Origin: Zeimonas sp032027205
GTDB lineage: Bacteria > Pseudomonadota > Gammaproteobacteria > Burkholderiales > Burkholderiaceae_E
Direction of reading: 5' to 3'
Length of the DNA stretch: 64,000 bases
Assembly: GCA_032027205.1 (NCBI GenBank)
Contig: JAVSMN010000001.1
Span: forward strand, 1,984,219 to 2,048,218
The notes beneath the pieces were generated by a model. The model saw only the letters and a program-made list of their open reading frames with translations, did no database searches and had not been told where the DNA came from. The translations under genes were made by a program, and so were the position numbers. Shown one piece after another: positions 1 to 8,463 of this stretch; position 1 is the stretch's first letter, and each line of letters opens with the position of its first letter.

Positions 1-334
1 CGCCGAACAGTCCGATGGCAAGGCCCCTGGTGTCTTCGTGGCGGCGCAGCCAATCGGTTGCGCCGACCAGGCGCTCGCCGAGCAGCGCGATGTCGAAGCG
101 AAGGTGCCGTGTTCGTTCGTCGACGCGCTCCTCGTCAGGGGTCAGCAGGTCGGCCAACACGGTCGCCAATCCCGCCTCGGCGAGTTGCTGCGCAACGTGC
201 CGGTTGCGAGGGCTGAAACGGCTGCTGCCGCTGCCGTGCGCGAACAGCACGAGTCCGCGCGCGTTCGACGGCAGCGTCAGGTCGGCGTCGAGCACGACCG
301 ATCCGACGGGAATGCGAACGGGAAGCACGATCAC
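1..334 (-). CDS. Alpha/beta hydrolase (dienelactone hydrolase-like), C-terminus cut by window edge
   Basis: The first 111 residues of a hydrolase are present; the rest lies beyond the left edge. A beta-strand-rich start (MIVLPVRIPVGSVVLDADL) is followed by LVLFAHGSGSSRFSPRN, the typical HGSG oxyanion-hole loop of small dienelactone-hydrolase-like proteins. The visible part ends at GLAIGLFG, just where the nucleophile elbow (G-x-S-x-G) would begin, so the catalytic serine cannot be checked. The GTG start overlaps the TGA of the upstream flavoprotein gene (GTGA), which implies co-transcription and translational coupling. The substrate cannot be predicted. Confidence 0.75.
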   Translation of the reverse strand, partial: MIVLPVRIPVGSVVLDADLTLPSNARGLVLFAHGSGSSRFSPRNRHVAQQLAEAGLATVLADLLTPDEERVDERTRHLRFDIALLGERLVGATDWLRRHEDTRGLAIGLFG

Positions 335-1602
335 GGCGTTCCTTCGTTCGAGCCGGCGGACGCGCCGCCCATGCCGTCGAGCATCGCCTCGATGCGCGCG
401 TGCTGTCTTTCGTCGCGCGTGTGCACGACGAGCAGGTTCGATCCGGCCGACTCGACTGCCTCGAAGTTCAACTCGTAGGCATCGTGCGCGCCGTGCGCCG
501 GCTCGCCGTTGCCCACGGTGAAGTTGCCCTTCTCGGCACCGGCCTCGTCGGCGAGGCTGCGCAACTCCACGTCGCCTTCGGGCAGGCCGCCGCCGGCGAC
601 CAGCGCGTCGCGCGCGCGTTGCGCCTCGTCGAATCTTGCGAAACGCTTCATCAATGTCCGTTGCATGTCGACTCCTGCCGCCGGTCCCGAAGTTCCGACG
701 TAGCGTGGCGACAGCGCGTTGTGCACTGCCGTGGTTGCGATCGCGGCGTGGCCGGTCGCGACCGCGATCTGGTTCAGCGCGCTGACGACGTCGCCGATGG
801 CGTAGAGGCCTGGCACGCTGGTGCGCATGTGGCTGTCCACGCGCAGCGCGCCTTCGTCGTCGCAACGCGCGCCCAGCGACAGGGCCAGTTCCGAGCGCTG
901 CCGGCTTCCCAGCATCGCGTAGACGACATCGAAGGTCCGGTGCCGGCCGTCGATCAGGAACGAGCAGCGTTTGCCGTCGAAGCCCATGTCGGCGGGGACC
1001 GTCGTCGCCGCGATTCCGGCCTCGTGCAAGCGCTGGCCCTGCTGCGGATGGGCCGAAGGGTCGGCGTCGGTGGGTACGATGGTGACGCGCGCCGAATAGG
1101 TGCGAAGGAAGAGCGCGTGCCGCGCTGCCGCGGCGAAGGGTCCGTGCACCGCGATGTCGCGATCGACCGCTTCGAATGCGTCGCAGACCGGACAGAAGCG
1201 CAGCGCGGCGCTGGCCACCGCTTCCTCCAGGCCTTCGAGGCGCGGCATGACGTCCTCGCAGCCGGTGGCGAGCACGACGCAGCGGGATTCGAAGCGCGTT
1301 CCGGCGAAATCGAGCGTGAAGCCGTCGTCATCGGCGTTGCCTCGGCGCTCGATGGAGGTCACCTCGCCCGATTCGATGCGCGCGCCGAAGCTGCGCGCCT
1401 GCGCGGCCATCCGCTCGAGGAACGCGTCGCCGCCGATGCCGCTCGGAAAGCCGGGGCAGTTGTGGCTCTCGGGGATCCAGCGCGCGCGGCTGTTGCCGGC
1501 GTCGAAAACGACGATCGGCCTTCGAAAACGCGACAGATAGACGGCAGCCGTGAGCCCGCCGGGGCCGGCGCCGACGATCGCGCAGTCCAGGAGGGAGGTC
1601 AT
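331..1602 (-). CDS. Thioredoxin-reductase-like FAD oxidoreductase with extra C-terminal domain
   Basis: The 423-aa protein starts at the ATG before TSLLDCAIVGAGPGGLTAA, where the FAD dinucleotide fold begins directly; an in-frame extension upstream has no family character. Residues 1-300 follow the TrxB fold: GAGPGG at 11-16, a CPVC pair at 137-140 in place of CAT(I/V)C, and the second FAD motif YAIGDV at 268-273. The nucleotide-binding loop is degenerate (VHGPFAAA), so NADPH use is doubtful. Residues from about 313 form a separate ~105-residue domain rich in acidic residues, which I do not recognise; it faintly resembles general-stress 17M-type domains. An internal ATG at 666 begins that domain and has AGGAG five bases upstream, so the domain may also be made alone. 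The downstream hydrolase overlaps by 4 bp. Confidence 0.8.
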   Translation of the reverse strand: MTSLLDCAIVGAGPGGLTAAVYLSRFRRPIVVFDAGNSRARWIPESHNCPGFPSGIGGDAFLERMAAQARSFGARIESGEVTSIERRGNADDDGFTLDFAGTRFESRCVVLATGCEDVMPRLEGLEEAVASAALRFCPVCDAFEAVDRDIAVHGPFAAAARHALFLRTYSARVTIVPTDADPSAHPQQGQRLHEAGIAATTVPADMGFDGKRCSFLIDGRHRTFDVVYAMLGSRQRSELALSLGARCDDEGALRVDSHMRTSVPGLYAIGDVVSALNQIAVATGHAAIATTAVHNALSPRYVGTSGPAAGVDMQRTLMKRFARFDEAQRARDALVAGGGLPEGDVELRSLADEAGAEKGNFTVGNGEPAHGAHDAYELNFEAVESAGSNLLVVHTRDERQHARIEAMLDGMGGASAGSNEGTP

Positions 1603-1705
1603 GGCTCCGGGGCGTGCACGCGGCGTTCCCGGTGCCCCTTTTGCGCGAATACCGAGGGCGCCTCGTTTCACGGAGCGCTGGCGGCGGGGTGCACCGGGTG
1701 CCCGG

Positions 1706-2020
1706 TCACTCCGCCAAGACTGTGAAGTGGATCTCGCCCTCGTAGTTGTCGTCCCAGCTTCCCGACCAGTCGCGCAATCCGAAGATCGCCTCGACATTCA
1801 CGCGCTGCGGGGCGAGGGGATCGATCGCCGCGTCGAGGCGCACCTCGAGATTGCCGAGGTGGTGGTCGTCGCGCGGCGAGAAGCCCACGTCGAATCCGCG
1901 CAGCACCGCGGCGGCCTGCGTGACCGGCGCCGGGAAGATTACCTCGCCCTTCAGCGACCGGGGGCCGTCGTTGCGGTGGCGGTTGAACGAGATCGTTCCG
2001 TTCTGCACTTGCATGCTCAT
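1706..2020 (-). CDS. Small protein homologous to the N-terminal domain of the adjacent metalloprotease
   Basis: This 104-aa protein has no recognisable catalytic motif. It aligns along its length with residues 1-102 of the metalloprotease encoded immediately upstream: both share DDHHLG or EDHHLG, a central FGLRDWSG(S/N)WDD(N/P)Y block and a final V(L/F)AE. Its alternating hydrophobic pattern suggests a beta-sandwich. The ATG overlaps the protease stop (ATGA), so the two are almost certainly co-translated. No signal peptide is visible. It may bind or cap the protease, or recognise the same ligand; this is inference from the duplication and coupling only. Confidence 0.75.
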   Translation of the reverse strand: MSMQVQNGTISFNRHRNDGPRSLKGEVIFPAPVTQAAAVLRGFDVGFSPRDDHHLGNLEVRLDAAIDPLAPQRVNVEAIFGLRDWSGSWDDNYEGEIHFTVLAE

Positions 2021-4500
2021 TCCTCCGGTGCGTCTTCGCTCGCGCCCGTTGCGCGGCGCGGCGAAAGACGCTGCTTCTGGTCGCCCACGAGCACGAGCGT
2101 GCGCCCGTCGCGCGTGCGCTCGACGAGCCAGGTAGCGCTTGCGCCTTCGTTGCGCGGCGAGACGGCGGTGATCGTGTGCTGCCCGGCGGGCAGCGCCGCA
2201 GGGTCGAAGCTGCGGCCGCGGCCGATCTCGCCGCCGCGCGCGTCGTACCAGCGCAGGTCGGCCGCCGACGACGTGCTGCCCGTCGACGACTGCACGATCG
2301 CGCGCAGCGCACCGTCGACCTCGTGGGCGCCGGCCTCGCGCGCTTCGACGCCGGCAAGCGAGATCGTCGTCTTCGGTCCCCGCTTGCCGCGCGGGGGTGG
2401 TTCCGGCGGGCGAAGCGTTCCTTCCCAGGTGCCTGTGCCGGTCGAGATGCCGGAGGTGGCGAGCACGCGCACCGCGACCTCGCGCTGGCCGTCGAAGAGC
2501 CGCTTCGGGATCTTCATCGAGCGCTTGCGCGTGCGGGGGGCCGCACCGCGCCACGTGCCGCGACGGTCGCGCCACTGCACCAGGTACCACAGCGCTTCCT
2601 CGTCGCCCGGAGACGACGCGTCCCAGCGCAGCTCGAGTTCGTCGTCCTTCGCATCGGCGCCGCTGGCGTGGAGCGAAACCTTCGGCTCCTCGGGAATCGG
2701 CCAGCGCGCGATCTCCTTGTCGCACTCGTAGAGCACGAGCGTTCGCGCGCGCGGGTCGAAGGCGATCGCGTGCCGGATTCGAAGCGGCCAGCCGGTCGCC
2801 CGGCACGTGCAGCCGCACGCGCCGTCCTCGGCGTACAGGCAGCTGCTGCGCAGCGTCTGGTCCTGCGCGTCGAGCAGCTCGACCGTGAAGTCGGTCTTCT
2901 CGCCGCCGTGCGGGCGCGGGCGTGCGTCGAAGCGGAACGACGGATGCAGGCGCGCGGAGCGGTCGCGCGCGATGTCCAGGCGCAGGAAGAGGTGCGGCTG
3001 CTTGATCGGGATCCAGCAGCCGCGCGGCTCGGGCTTGCGGGCGGCGGCCGCGCCGAGCTCGCTCGCCGACGCGGAGAACGCGGCAGACGCTCCGGCCTGG
3101 GTTTCGGGAATGCGGCTCATCAGCGCCTTGTAGGTGTACGGGCTGATCCACCGGTCGCCCGAGTATCCCATCATGTCGTGCGCGCTCGACGGCGTCTTGA
3201 CGCTGCCGAACGCGGGGCGCATGTCGAAGCCGTATTCGCCGATGCTGTCGGAGTCGAAGCCGGCGTATTGCGGGTAGTCGTCGTCGGTGTTCTTCGGCTC
3301 GGCACAGCGCGTGACGTTGTCGCACGGCGCGTGCTTGCGCCCGAGCGCGTGCCCGATCTCGTGCGCGGCGGTGCCTTGCGAGCCGATGCGGCCGACGCCG
3401 ACGCCGTCTCCCCCGCAGCCGCCGACCGATCCGGTATCGAGGCCGGCGTTGTACAGGCCGTAGACGATGTCGTCGGAGTCGCCGCGCAGGTCGGCGACCT
3501 CGTCCTTCAGGTCGCCGAGCTTGTCGCACCCTTCGTTGATGTCGGACTTCACCTCGCCGTCGTAGGTCATCGTGACGAAGCTGGTGATCACGACCTGCGG
3601 GATCGGGTATACGGCCTCGGTGAAGCCGAACAGCGTCGTGAAGTCGGCCATCGTCGGCGCAGACACCTGGGCCGGGTCGCTGACGTCCGGCCCGGTGTAC
3701 TCGATGCCAACCGCCATCACCGGCAGGTCGGGCATCGCTTCGAAGACGAGGGTGCGGACCAGGTCTGCCGAGAACTGGCTGCGATCGAGGATGTCGAAGA
3801 CGCGTGCCGTGACGTCGACCGTTCCGGCGCACAGGTTCTCGGGAATCTGGAAGTTCAGCGTGTGGTCGCGTTGGCCGCGATCGATCGACGCGTCGCGTCG
3901 CGGCGCGATCGGCTGTGATGCGTTGATCGTCGTCGTCGTCCCGCCGGCGGTCACGACGAGCTCGCCCGAGATCCGCGTGATCGGTGCGAGGCCGGCCGAC
4001 GCGTCGTAGTCGACGTACAGGCGCACGACGGTGGGCTTGGCAGCCACCAGCCGGATCGAGTTGTCGGGGAGCACGTTCGCGGCGTCGAGATGCTTGCCGC
4101 TGCGGAAGTGCTGGATCGCCTGCGTGATCTCGGCGTCGACGACGATGAGATCGCCGCGCGGCGCACCGGGCGCGGGCGGACCGATGCCGACCAGCTCGGC
4201 AAAGACGGCGTATTCGATCAGGCCGCCGTACGGGTCGTCCCAGTTGCCGGACCAGTCGCGCAGGCCGAAGCTTCCGGAGACGTCGACCTTCGTCCTGTCG
4301 TCGCTATTCACGCCGGCGTTCAACTCGACGATCAGCCGACCCAGATGGTGGTCTTCCTGGTTCTCGAACGTGGCGGTGTAGCCGGTGATGCCGACCGCCA
4401 CCGTGGTGACCTCGCGCGGGAAGCTCAGCTGCGCGCTCGCCGACTGCGGGCCCTCGCCCTCGGTCGACGGGAAATGAAACGAACTCGACCGGACGTCCAC
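2017..4500 (-). CDS. Zinc metalloprotease (HExxHxxGxxH) with duplicated beta N-domain
   Basis: I chose the GTG start at 4500 because GGAGG lies six bases upstream; it gives 827 aa. Residues 1-102 are the domain shared with the downstream small protein. Around 380-390 is AHEIGHALGRKH, the zinc site of metzincin-like proteases, and HDMMGYSG near 441-448 looks like the Met-turn. Between them are cysteines and Asp/Asn-rich loops that could bind calcium. The C-terminal part (about 500-827) looks like beta-sandwich domains, including a fibronectin-like stretch with LWYLVQWRDR. No classical signal peptide is visible, which is odd for this type of protease; a non-classical export route is possible. 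Target proteins are unknown. Confidence 0.8.
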   Translation of the reverse strand: MDVRSSSFHFPSTEGEGPQSASAQLSFPREVTTVAVGITGYTATFENQEDHHLGRLIVELNAGVNSDDRTKVDVSGSFGLRDWSGNWDDPYGGLIEYAVFAELVGIGPPAPGAPRGDLIVVDAEITQAIQHFRSGKHLDAANVLPDNSIRLVAAKPTVVRLYVDYDASAGLAPITRISGELVVTAGGTTTTINASQPIAPRRDASIDRGQRDHTLNFQIPENLCAGTVDVTARVFDILDRSQFSADLVRTLVFEAMPDLPVMAVGIEYTGPDVSDPAQVSAPTMADFTTLFGFTEAVYPIPQVVITSFVTMTYDGEVKSDINEGCDKLGDLKDEVADLRGDSDDIVYGLYNAGLDTGSVGGCGGDGVGVGRIGSQGTAAHEIGHALGRKHAPCDNVTRCAEPKNTDDDYPQYAGFDSDSIGEYGFDMRPAFGSVKTPSSAHDMMGYSGDRWISPYTYKALMSRIPETQAGASAAFSASASELGAAAARKPEPRGCWIPIKQPHLFLRLDIARDRSARLHPSFRFDARPRPHGGEKTDFTVELLDAQDQTLRSSCLYAEDGACGCTCRATGWPLRIRHAIAFDPRARTLVLYECDKEIARWPIPEEPKVSLHASGADAKDDELELRWDASSPGDEEALWYLVQWRDRRGTWRGAAPRTRKRSMKIPKRLFDGQREVAVRVLATSGISTGTGTWEGTLRPPEPPPRGKRGPKTTISLAGVEAREAGAHEVDGALRAIVQSSTGSTSSAADLRWYDARGGEIGRGRSFDPAALPAGQHTITAVSPRNEGASATWLVERTRDGRTLVLVGDQKQRLSPRRATGASEDAPEE

Positions 4501-4602
4501 GGTGCACCTCCGGGCCTTCTGCGGCGCGGGCGCCGCGTGGGACGTACCGCGAGGATGCAACCGCCTGCCGCGCCGGTCAATGACCGGCTATCGAGTCGCG
4601 GT

Positions 4603-5163
4603 TCAGTGCAAGGCGCGCGGAAGCGACAGGACGTGGTTCAGCTGCTCGTTCGTCTCGATGGCGCCGGGACGCGCCGCGCGCACCCGCCGCACCGCTTCGT
4701 CGGCGCCGACGCCGAGCTCCACGAGCAGGCGCGCGGCGATCGTCCCCGCGCGCCCGAGCCCGCCACGGCAATGCACGAGCACGCGTCCGCCTTCGCGCAA
4801 CCGTCGGTTCAATACAGGGCCGCTGCTGCGCCACGCGGCCTCGAAGCGCTCGTCGGGGGGCCGTACGTCGACGATCGGCAGGTGGTGCCACTCGATGCCG
4901 CGCGCGACAATCTGCTCGCCCAGCCTCGGCACGCCCAGCATCTCGAGCTCGTGCCGCTCTACCAGTGTGACCACGGCGTCTGGGCGCCACTTCGACACTA
5001 CGTCGAGGTCGGCGGCGAGGTCTCGTTCCCAGCGGTGGCCGGCCACGCTCGGGCCGCATTTTCCGGGACAGAACGTGATGCCGATGAGCCCGCCGGCGTC
5101 GTTCGCCGGGACTTCGTCGATGCGGAGCGGGTGCGTCCGGCTCGTTCGCGTCACGCTCGTCAT
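4603..5163 (-). CDS. Dual-specificity/tyrosine protein phosphatase family protein
   Basis: The 186-aa protein carries the cysteine phosphatase signature VHCRGGLGRAG (Cys132, Arg138), which forms the phosphate loop, and a likely general-acid loop LPIVDVRPPD about 30 residues earlier. The arrangement resembles the bacterial CDKN3-like or DSP-like phosphatases. It is cytoplasmic, with no signal sequence or membrane segment. The gene diverges from the NrtR-like regulator across a 70-bp gap that contains a 13-bp palindrome (5198-5210), so the regulator may control it. Whether the substrate is a phosphoprotein or a small phosphorylated metabolite cannot be told. Confidence 0.82.
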   Translation of the reverse strand: MTSVTRTSRTHPLRIDEVPANDAGGLIGITFCPGKCGPSVAGHRWERDLAADLDVVSKWRPDAVVTLVERHELEMLGVPRLGEQIVARGIEWHHLPIVDVRPPDERFEAAWRSSGPVLNRRLREGGRVLVHCRGGLGRAGTIAARLLVELGVGADEAVRRVRAARPGAIETNEQLNHVLSLPRALH

Positions 5164-5197
5164 CGCGCACCGGTCGCTGGACTTGTCTGGTGCATCT

Positions 5198-5210
5198 CGC
5201 TACAGTAGCG
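5198..5210. promoter_or_regulatory. Perfect inverted repeat, candidate operator
   Basis: CGCTAC-a-GTAGCG is a perfect 6+1+6 palindrome in the 70-bp gap between the divergent phosphatase (start 5163) and NrtR-like (start 5234) genes. Its position suits an operator for the adjacent winged-helix regulator. It does not look like the AT-rich NrtR boxes I know, so the assignment is positional only. Confidence 0.4.
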
Positions 5211-5233
5211 CAACTTCTTGGCGATGTGCAACT

Positions 5234-5938
5234 ATGTCGTCGTCGACGCGTCTTCTCGATCCTCTGGTCGGCGCTGACGTCGCCGTCTTCTCTGCCGAAG
5301 CCGACCGACTACGGGTGCTGCTCGTGCGCCGCGCGCTCGAGCCGTTCGCGCACCGCTGGGCACTGCCCGGCGCTGTGCTCGATCCGAACGTGGATGCCGA
5401 TCTCGAGGCGACGGCGCGACGCGCATTGCGCGACAAGATCCAGGTCGAGTTGCCCTATCTGGACCAGGTAGCCGCGTTCAGCGGCTCCGTGCGCGATCCG
5501 CGTGGCTGGTCGGTGTCCGTCCTGTTCTATGCGCTGCTGCCGCGCGATCGGATCGAGGCGGTGGTGCGCAGCCGCGTCGAGGCGCTCGAGTGGGCCGACG
5601 CCGAGCGTCCCGGACATCGACTCGCCTTCGACCACGCAGCGATGCTGCGCGAGGCGCGACGCAGGCTGCGCGAGAAGGTCGAACATCGAGCGCTGCCGCT
5701 GCATCTTCTCGGCGAGCGCTTCACGCTCACCGAGCTGCAACGGGTCTGTGAGGCGGTGCTCGGGCGCGCGCTCGACAAGAGCGCGTTCAGGCGACGCCTG
5801 GCCGACTCGCCGGATCTGGTCGAGCTTTCCGGGGAGTTCGTCACCGGACGGCAGCGGCCGGCGCAGCTGTACCGCGCGTGCGACGGCTTCTCTTTCGAGC
5901 GGGACGTCCGGCGCGAGGTTGCGCGAGCGGGCGGTTAG
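5234..5938 (+). CDS. NrtR-like Nudix-domain transcriptional regulator
   Basis: The 234-aa protein has a Nudix-fold N-terminal half (VGADVAVFSAEADRLRVLLV..., then RWALPGAVLDPNVDADLEAT) and a C-terminal winged-helix half (FTLTELQRVCEAVLGRALDK, then SAFRRRL). The Nudix box is degenerate: the usual G-x5-E-x7-RE-x2-EE-x-G series is not kept after LPGAVL, and RALRDKI replaces the catalytic glutamates. That is typical of NrtR-type regulators, where the Nudix fold senses a nucleotide such as ADP-ribose rather than cleaving it. Classical NrtR controls NAD salvage genes, but none is adjacent; the nearest candidate target is the divergent phosphatase gene. Confidence 0.8.
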   Translation: MSSSTRLLDPLVGADVAVFSAEADRLRVLLVRRALEPFAHRWALPGAVLDPNVDADLEATARRALRDKIQVELPYLDQVAAFSGSVRDPRGWSVSVLFYALLPRDRIEAVVRSRVEALEWADAERPGHRLAFDHAAMLREARRRLREKVEHRALPLHLLGERFTLTELQRVCEAVLGRALDKSAFRRRLADSPDLVELSGEFVTGRQRPAQLYRACDGFSFERDVRREVARAGG

Positions 5939-6065
5939 CGGCAGGGCGGGAGCATGGCGCGCCGCGCGCGTCGACTGCACAGCGCCGACCGACGCCGCAG
6001 TCCGCAGCGTCCAAGGAGAGCCGGCGCCGGAGCCGGTGCACCGGCCCGGTCTTCCGCGCCTGCCC

Positions 6066-6377
6066 TCAGGCGAGCTTGCCCAGCGTGCCTGTCGCCTCGG
6101 CGAGCAGGTAGTAGAACGTGACACGGTGCTTGCGCTGTGCACCCTTCATCTTCTCGAGCACCGCCTGGATTCCGGTGTCGGCCGCATCGGCCGCCAGGCC
6201 CAGCTTCTTCGCGGCAAACCCGTCACGCACCGTGGCGAGCTCGGAGCGGCTCGAGCCGGCAACGAGGGAGGAGTCGGCGTCTCGAAGCGCGACGCCACAG
6301 TACTTGACGATGGCGGCGACGGCGTTCTCGTCCACGTTCGACGTGTATTTGCGCAGGTCGGTCAGGTAGTCTTCCAT
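6066..6377 (-). CDS. DUF2853 family protein
   Basis: This 103-aa protein starts at MEDYLTDLRKYTSNVDENAV, with GGAGG shortly upstream. The sequence (KYCGVALRDADSSLVAGSS, then a helical stretch ending HRVTFYYLLAE) matches the DUF2853 family as I remember it, a small all-helical protein of unknown function found widely in proteobacteria. Length agrees with a complete member. It stands alone: the regulator upstream runs the other way and 160 bp separate it from the chloride channel gene. No catalytic residues are suggested. Confidence 0.75.
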   Translation of the reverse strand: MEDYLTDLRKYTSNVDENAVAAIVKYCGVALRDADSSLVAGSSRSELATVRDGFAAKKLGLAADAADTGIQAVLEKMKGAQRKHRVTFYYLLAEATGTLGKLA

Positions 6378-6537
6378 GAATGCCTCCAGAGGGATCGCGG
6401 CTTGCACCAAGGCGCTTGCACTTGCGGGTGGAAGAGTAGCGCGGGGTGAGAGTTCGGTGTAGTGCGCGCACCGCGACGCATCCGCTTCGTTTGATCGCGA
6501 GCAACGCCCGACTTGATTCGGCGCAAGCTGCGCCGGT

Positions 6538-8463
6538 TCACCGCCCGGGACGCAGCTCGAGCGCGGCACGTTCGAGGACGCCGCGCACCTGCTCGGCGTG
6601 CACGCCGTCCCCCGCACGAGTGACGTCCTGTTCGCAAACGAGCGCGAGTGCAGCGCCCGATTCGTCGAGTCGTTGCATCGCTTCTCGCAGTGTGGCGTGT
6701 GGCGAGACGACGATGAAGCGCGCAGCGGCCCTCAACGCATGCTCGAGCGCCGACAGGACCGCGTTGCCGCCCAGCCCGACCGCCGCCTCGCCTTCCGGCC
6801 CGGATGCCGGGTGGCCCCCGGCTTGTCTTGTCGCATCGCCTCGAGACTCGCTGGCCGCGGTGGCGACCGCCTGCGGACGCACGACTCCGAGCACGCCCCG
6901 CTCTTTCGTGACGAGCAGCCAGTCCGGCGCGGTCGCGAGCACCTGTTCGACGACCGTGGCGTTTGCGTCGAGCGCGGCGCGCGCGAAGCGCCGGTTCATC
7001 ACCGCGCTCACGCCCGTTCGCTCGAGCGACAACGCGACCGGGTCGAAGCGGTACTCGAGCCCGCGTCCGCGCAGCAGCGCGACGAAGATCGCCTCCTGCC
7101 CGAAGACGCTGCGCGCGACGAGCAGCGCCGGGATCACGGCCGCCATGCCCGGCAGCAGCGTGTGCGGATTCGCGGTGAGCTCGAGGATCGCCATCAGCGC
7201 GGCGAGCGGCGCGTGCAGGCTCGCACCCATCATTGCGACGACGCCGAGCGTCGCGTAGAAGGCCGCCGATGCGCCGCCGTGCGGCATCAGCCACTCTCCG
7301 ACGAGGCCGAGCGCGCCGCCCGCGGTCGCCCCCATCACGACCATCGGACCGATCAGCCCGCCGGGAAGTCCGAGTCCGCCGCAGGCGACGGTTGCCGCGA
7401 GCTTCAGCAGCGCGATCGTGACCAGCGCCGCGAGCCCGAACTGGCCGAGCAGCGCCGCCTGCACGGTGTCGTAGCCCAGGCCCATCACCTGCGGCGCGAC
7501 GAGCGCGCAGGCGCCGGTGATTGCGCCGGCAACGGTCGTTCTCAGCGTCAACGGCAATCGCCGCGAATGCAGGTCGAGCGTGCGCGTTCCCCAGACGTAG
7601 GCGGCGGCGAGGCACCCGACGGCGACGCCGAGCAGGACGACGAACGGCAGTTCGAGCAGTGACGCGAGCTGCAACGGCGGGACGGCGAACGCCGGATCGG
7701 GGCCGTAGACGATTCGACTCACTGCGGTGGCGGCCATCGCGGCGAGGATCACCGGCGCGAAACCGGCCAGCGTGTACTCGAGAAGCACGACCTCCATCGC
7801 GAACACGACGCCGGCGATCGGTGTATTGAACGACGCAGCAATCGAGCCGGCAACGCCGCAACCCACGAGCGTGCGGATGCTGTTGTTCGGCAGGCGCAGC
7901 CACTGGCCGAGCAGGCTGGCGCTGGTCGCGCCAATATGGATGACCGGTCCTTCGCGCCCGACCGAGTGGCCGCAGGCGATCGAAACGGCGCCGCCTACGA
8001 ATTGCATCGCCGCATTGCGCCACGGCAGCCAGCCGGCATGGCGGGCCAGTTGCGCCATCACGTGAGACGGGCCGACGCTGCGCGACTCCGGGCGCACCGC
8101 GCGAAAGAGCAGTCCGATCACGACTCCGCCGGCGATCGGCAGCGCGAGTCGCCACTCGGGCGCCAGCGCCTCGAAGTTCTCGGCGTTGTCCATCAGCCCC
8201 GCGAGCACCAGAGCGTTCTCGCTGACCAGCCGGAACGCGACGATCACCACGCCGGTGACGATGCCGGCGAGGAGGCCAAGCACCGACAGCGGAAACAGCG
8301 CGTCTGCGCGCGCCAGCGCCGCGCGCAGCGCTTCGAGCGCGACGCGCGGGCTTGCATAGCCGGCGAAGCCGCGCGGCTCGCGTTTCAGCTTCGTTTCACC
8401 CGCGCGCGCGAAGAATGCGCTCGTCGGTCTCGACCGCTTCTTCCTGCCGAATTGCGATGACAT
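6538..8463 (-). CDS. CLC-type chloride channel/antiporter with C-terminal CBS domains
   Basis: The 641-aa membrane protein shows the CLC signature segments: GHSVGREGP at 165-173 with the gating glutamate at 171, ASFNTPIAGVVFAMEV with the inner glutamate, and GGLGLPGGLIGPMVV. The first selectivity-filter segment is RSVGPSHV rather than the common GSGIP, so anion preference may differ. About ten or more membrane helices lie between residues 55 and 480. Residues from about 490 to the end form paired CBS domains (SAVMNRRFARAAL and IVVSPHATLREAMQRL), usually nucleotide-sensing. Its ATG (8463) overlaps the start of the divergent cytochrome gene by 7 bp, an unusual arrangement. Confidence 0.88.
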   Translation of the reverse strand: MSSQFGRKKRSRPTSAFFARAGETKLKREPRGFAGYASPRVALEALRAALARADALFPLSVLGLLAGIVTGVVIVAFRLVSENALVLAGLMDNAENFEALAPEWRLALPIAGGVVIGLLFRAVRPESRSVGPSHVMAQLARHAGWLPWRNAAMQFVGGAVSIACGHSVGREGPVIHIGATSASLLGQWLRLPNNSIRTLVGCGVAGSIAASFNTPIAGVVFAMEVVLLEYTLAGFAPVILAAMAATAVSRIVYGPDPAFAVPPLQLASLLELPFVVLLGVAVGCLAAAYVWGTRTLDLHSRRLPLTLRTTVAGAITGACALVAPQVMGLGYDTVQAALLGQFGLAALVTIALLKLAATVACGGLGLPGGLIGPMVVMGATAGGALGLVGEWLMPHGGASAAFYATLGVVAMMGASLHAPLAALMAILELTANPHTLLPGMAAVIPALLVARSVFGQEAIFVALLRGRGLEYRFDPVALSLERTGVSAVMNRRFARAALDANATVVEQVLATAPDWLLVTKERGVLGVVRPQAVATAASESRGDATRQAGGHPASGPEGEAAVGLGGNAVLSALEHALRAAARFIVVSPHATLREAMQRLDESGAALALVCEQDVTRAGDGVHAEQVRGVLERAALELRPGR

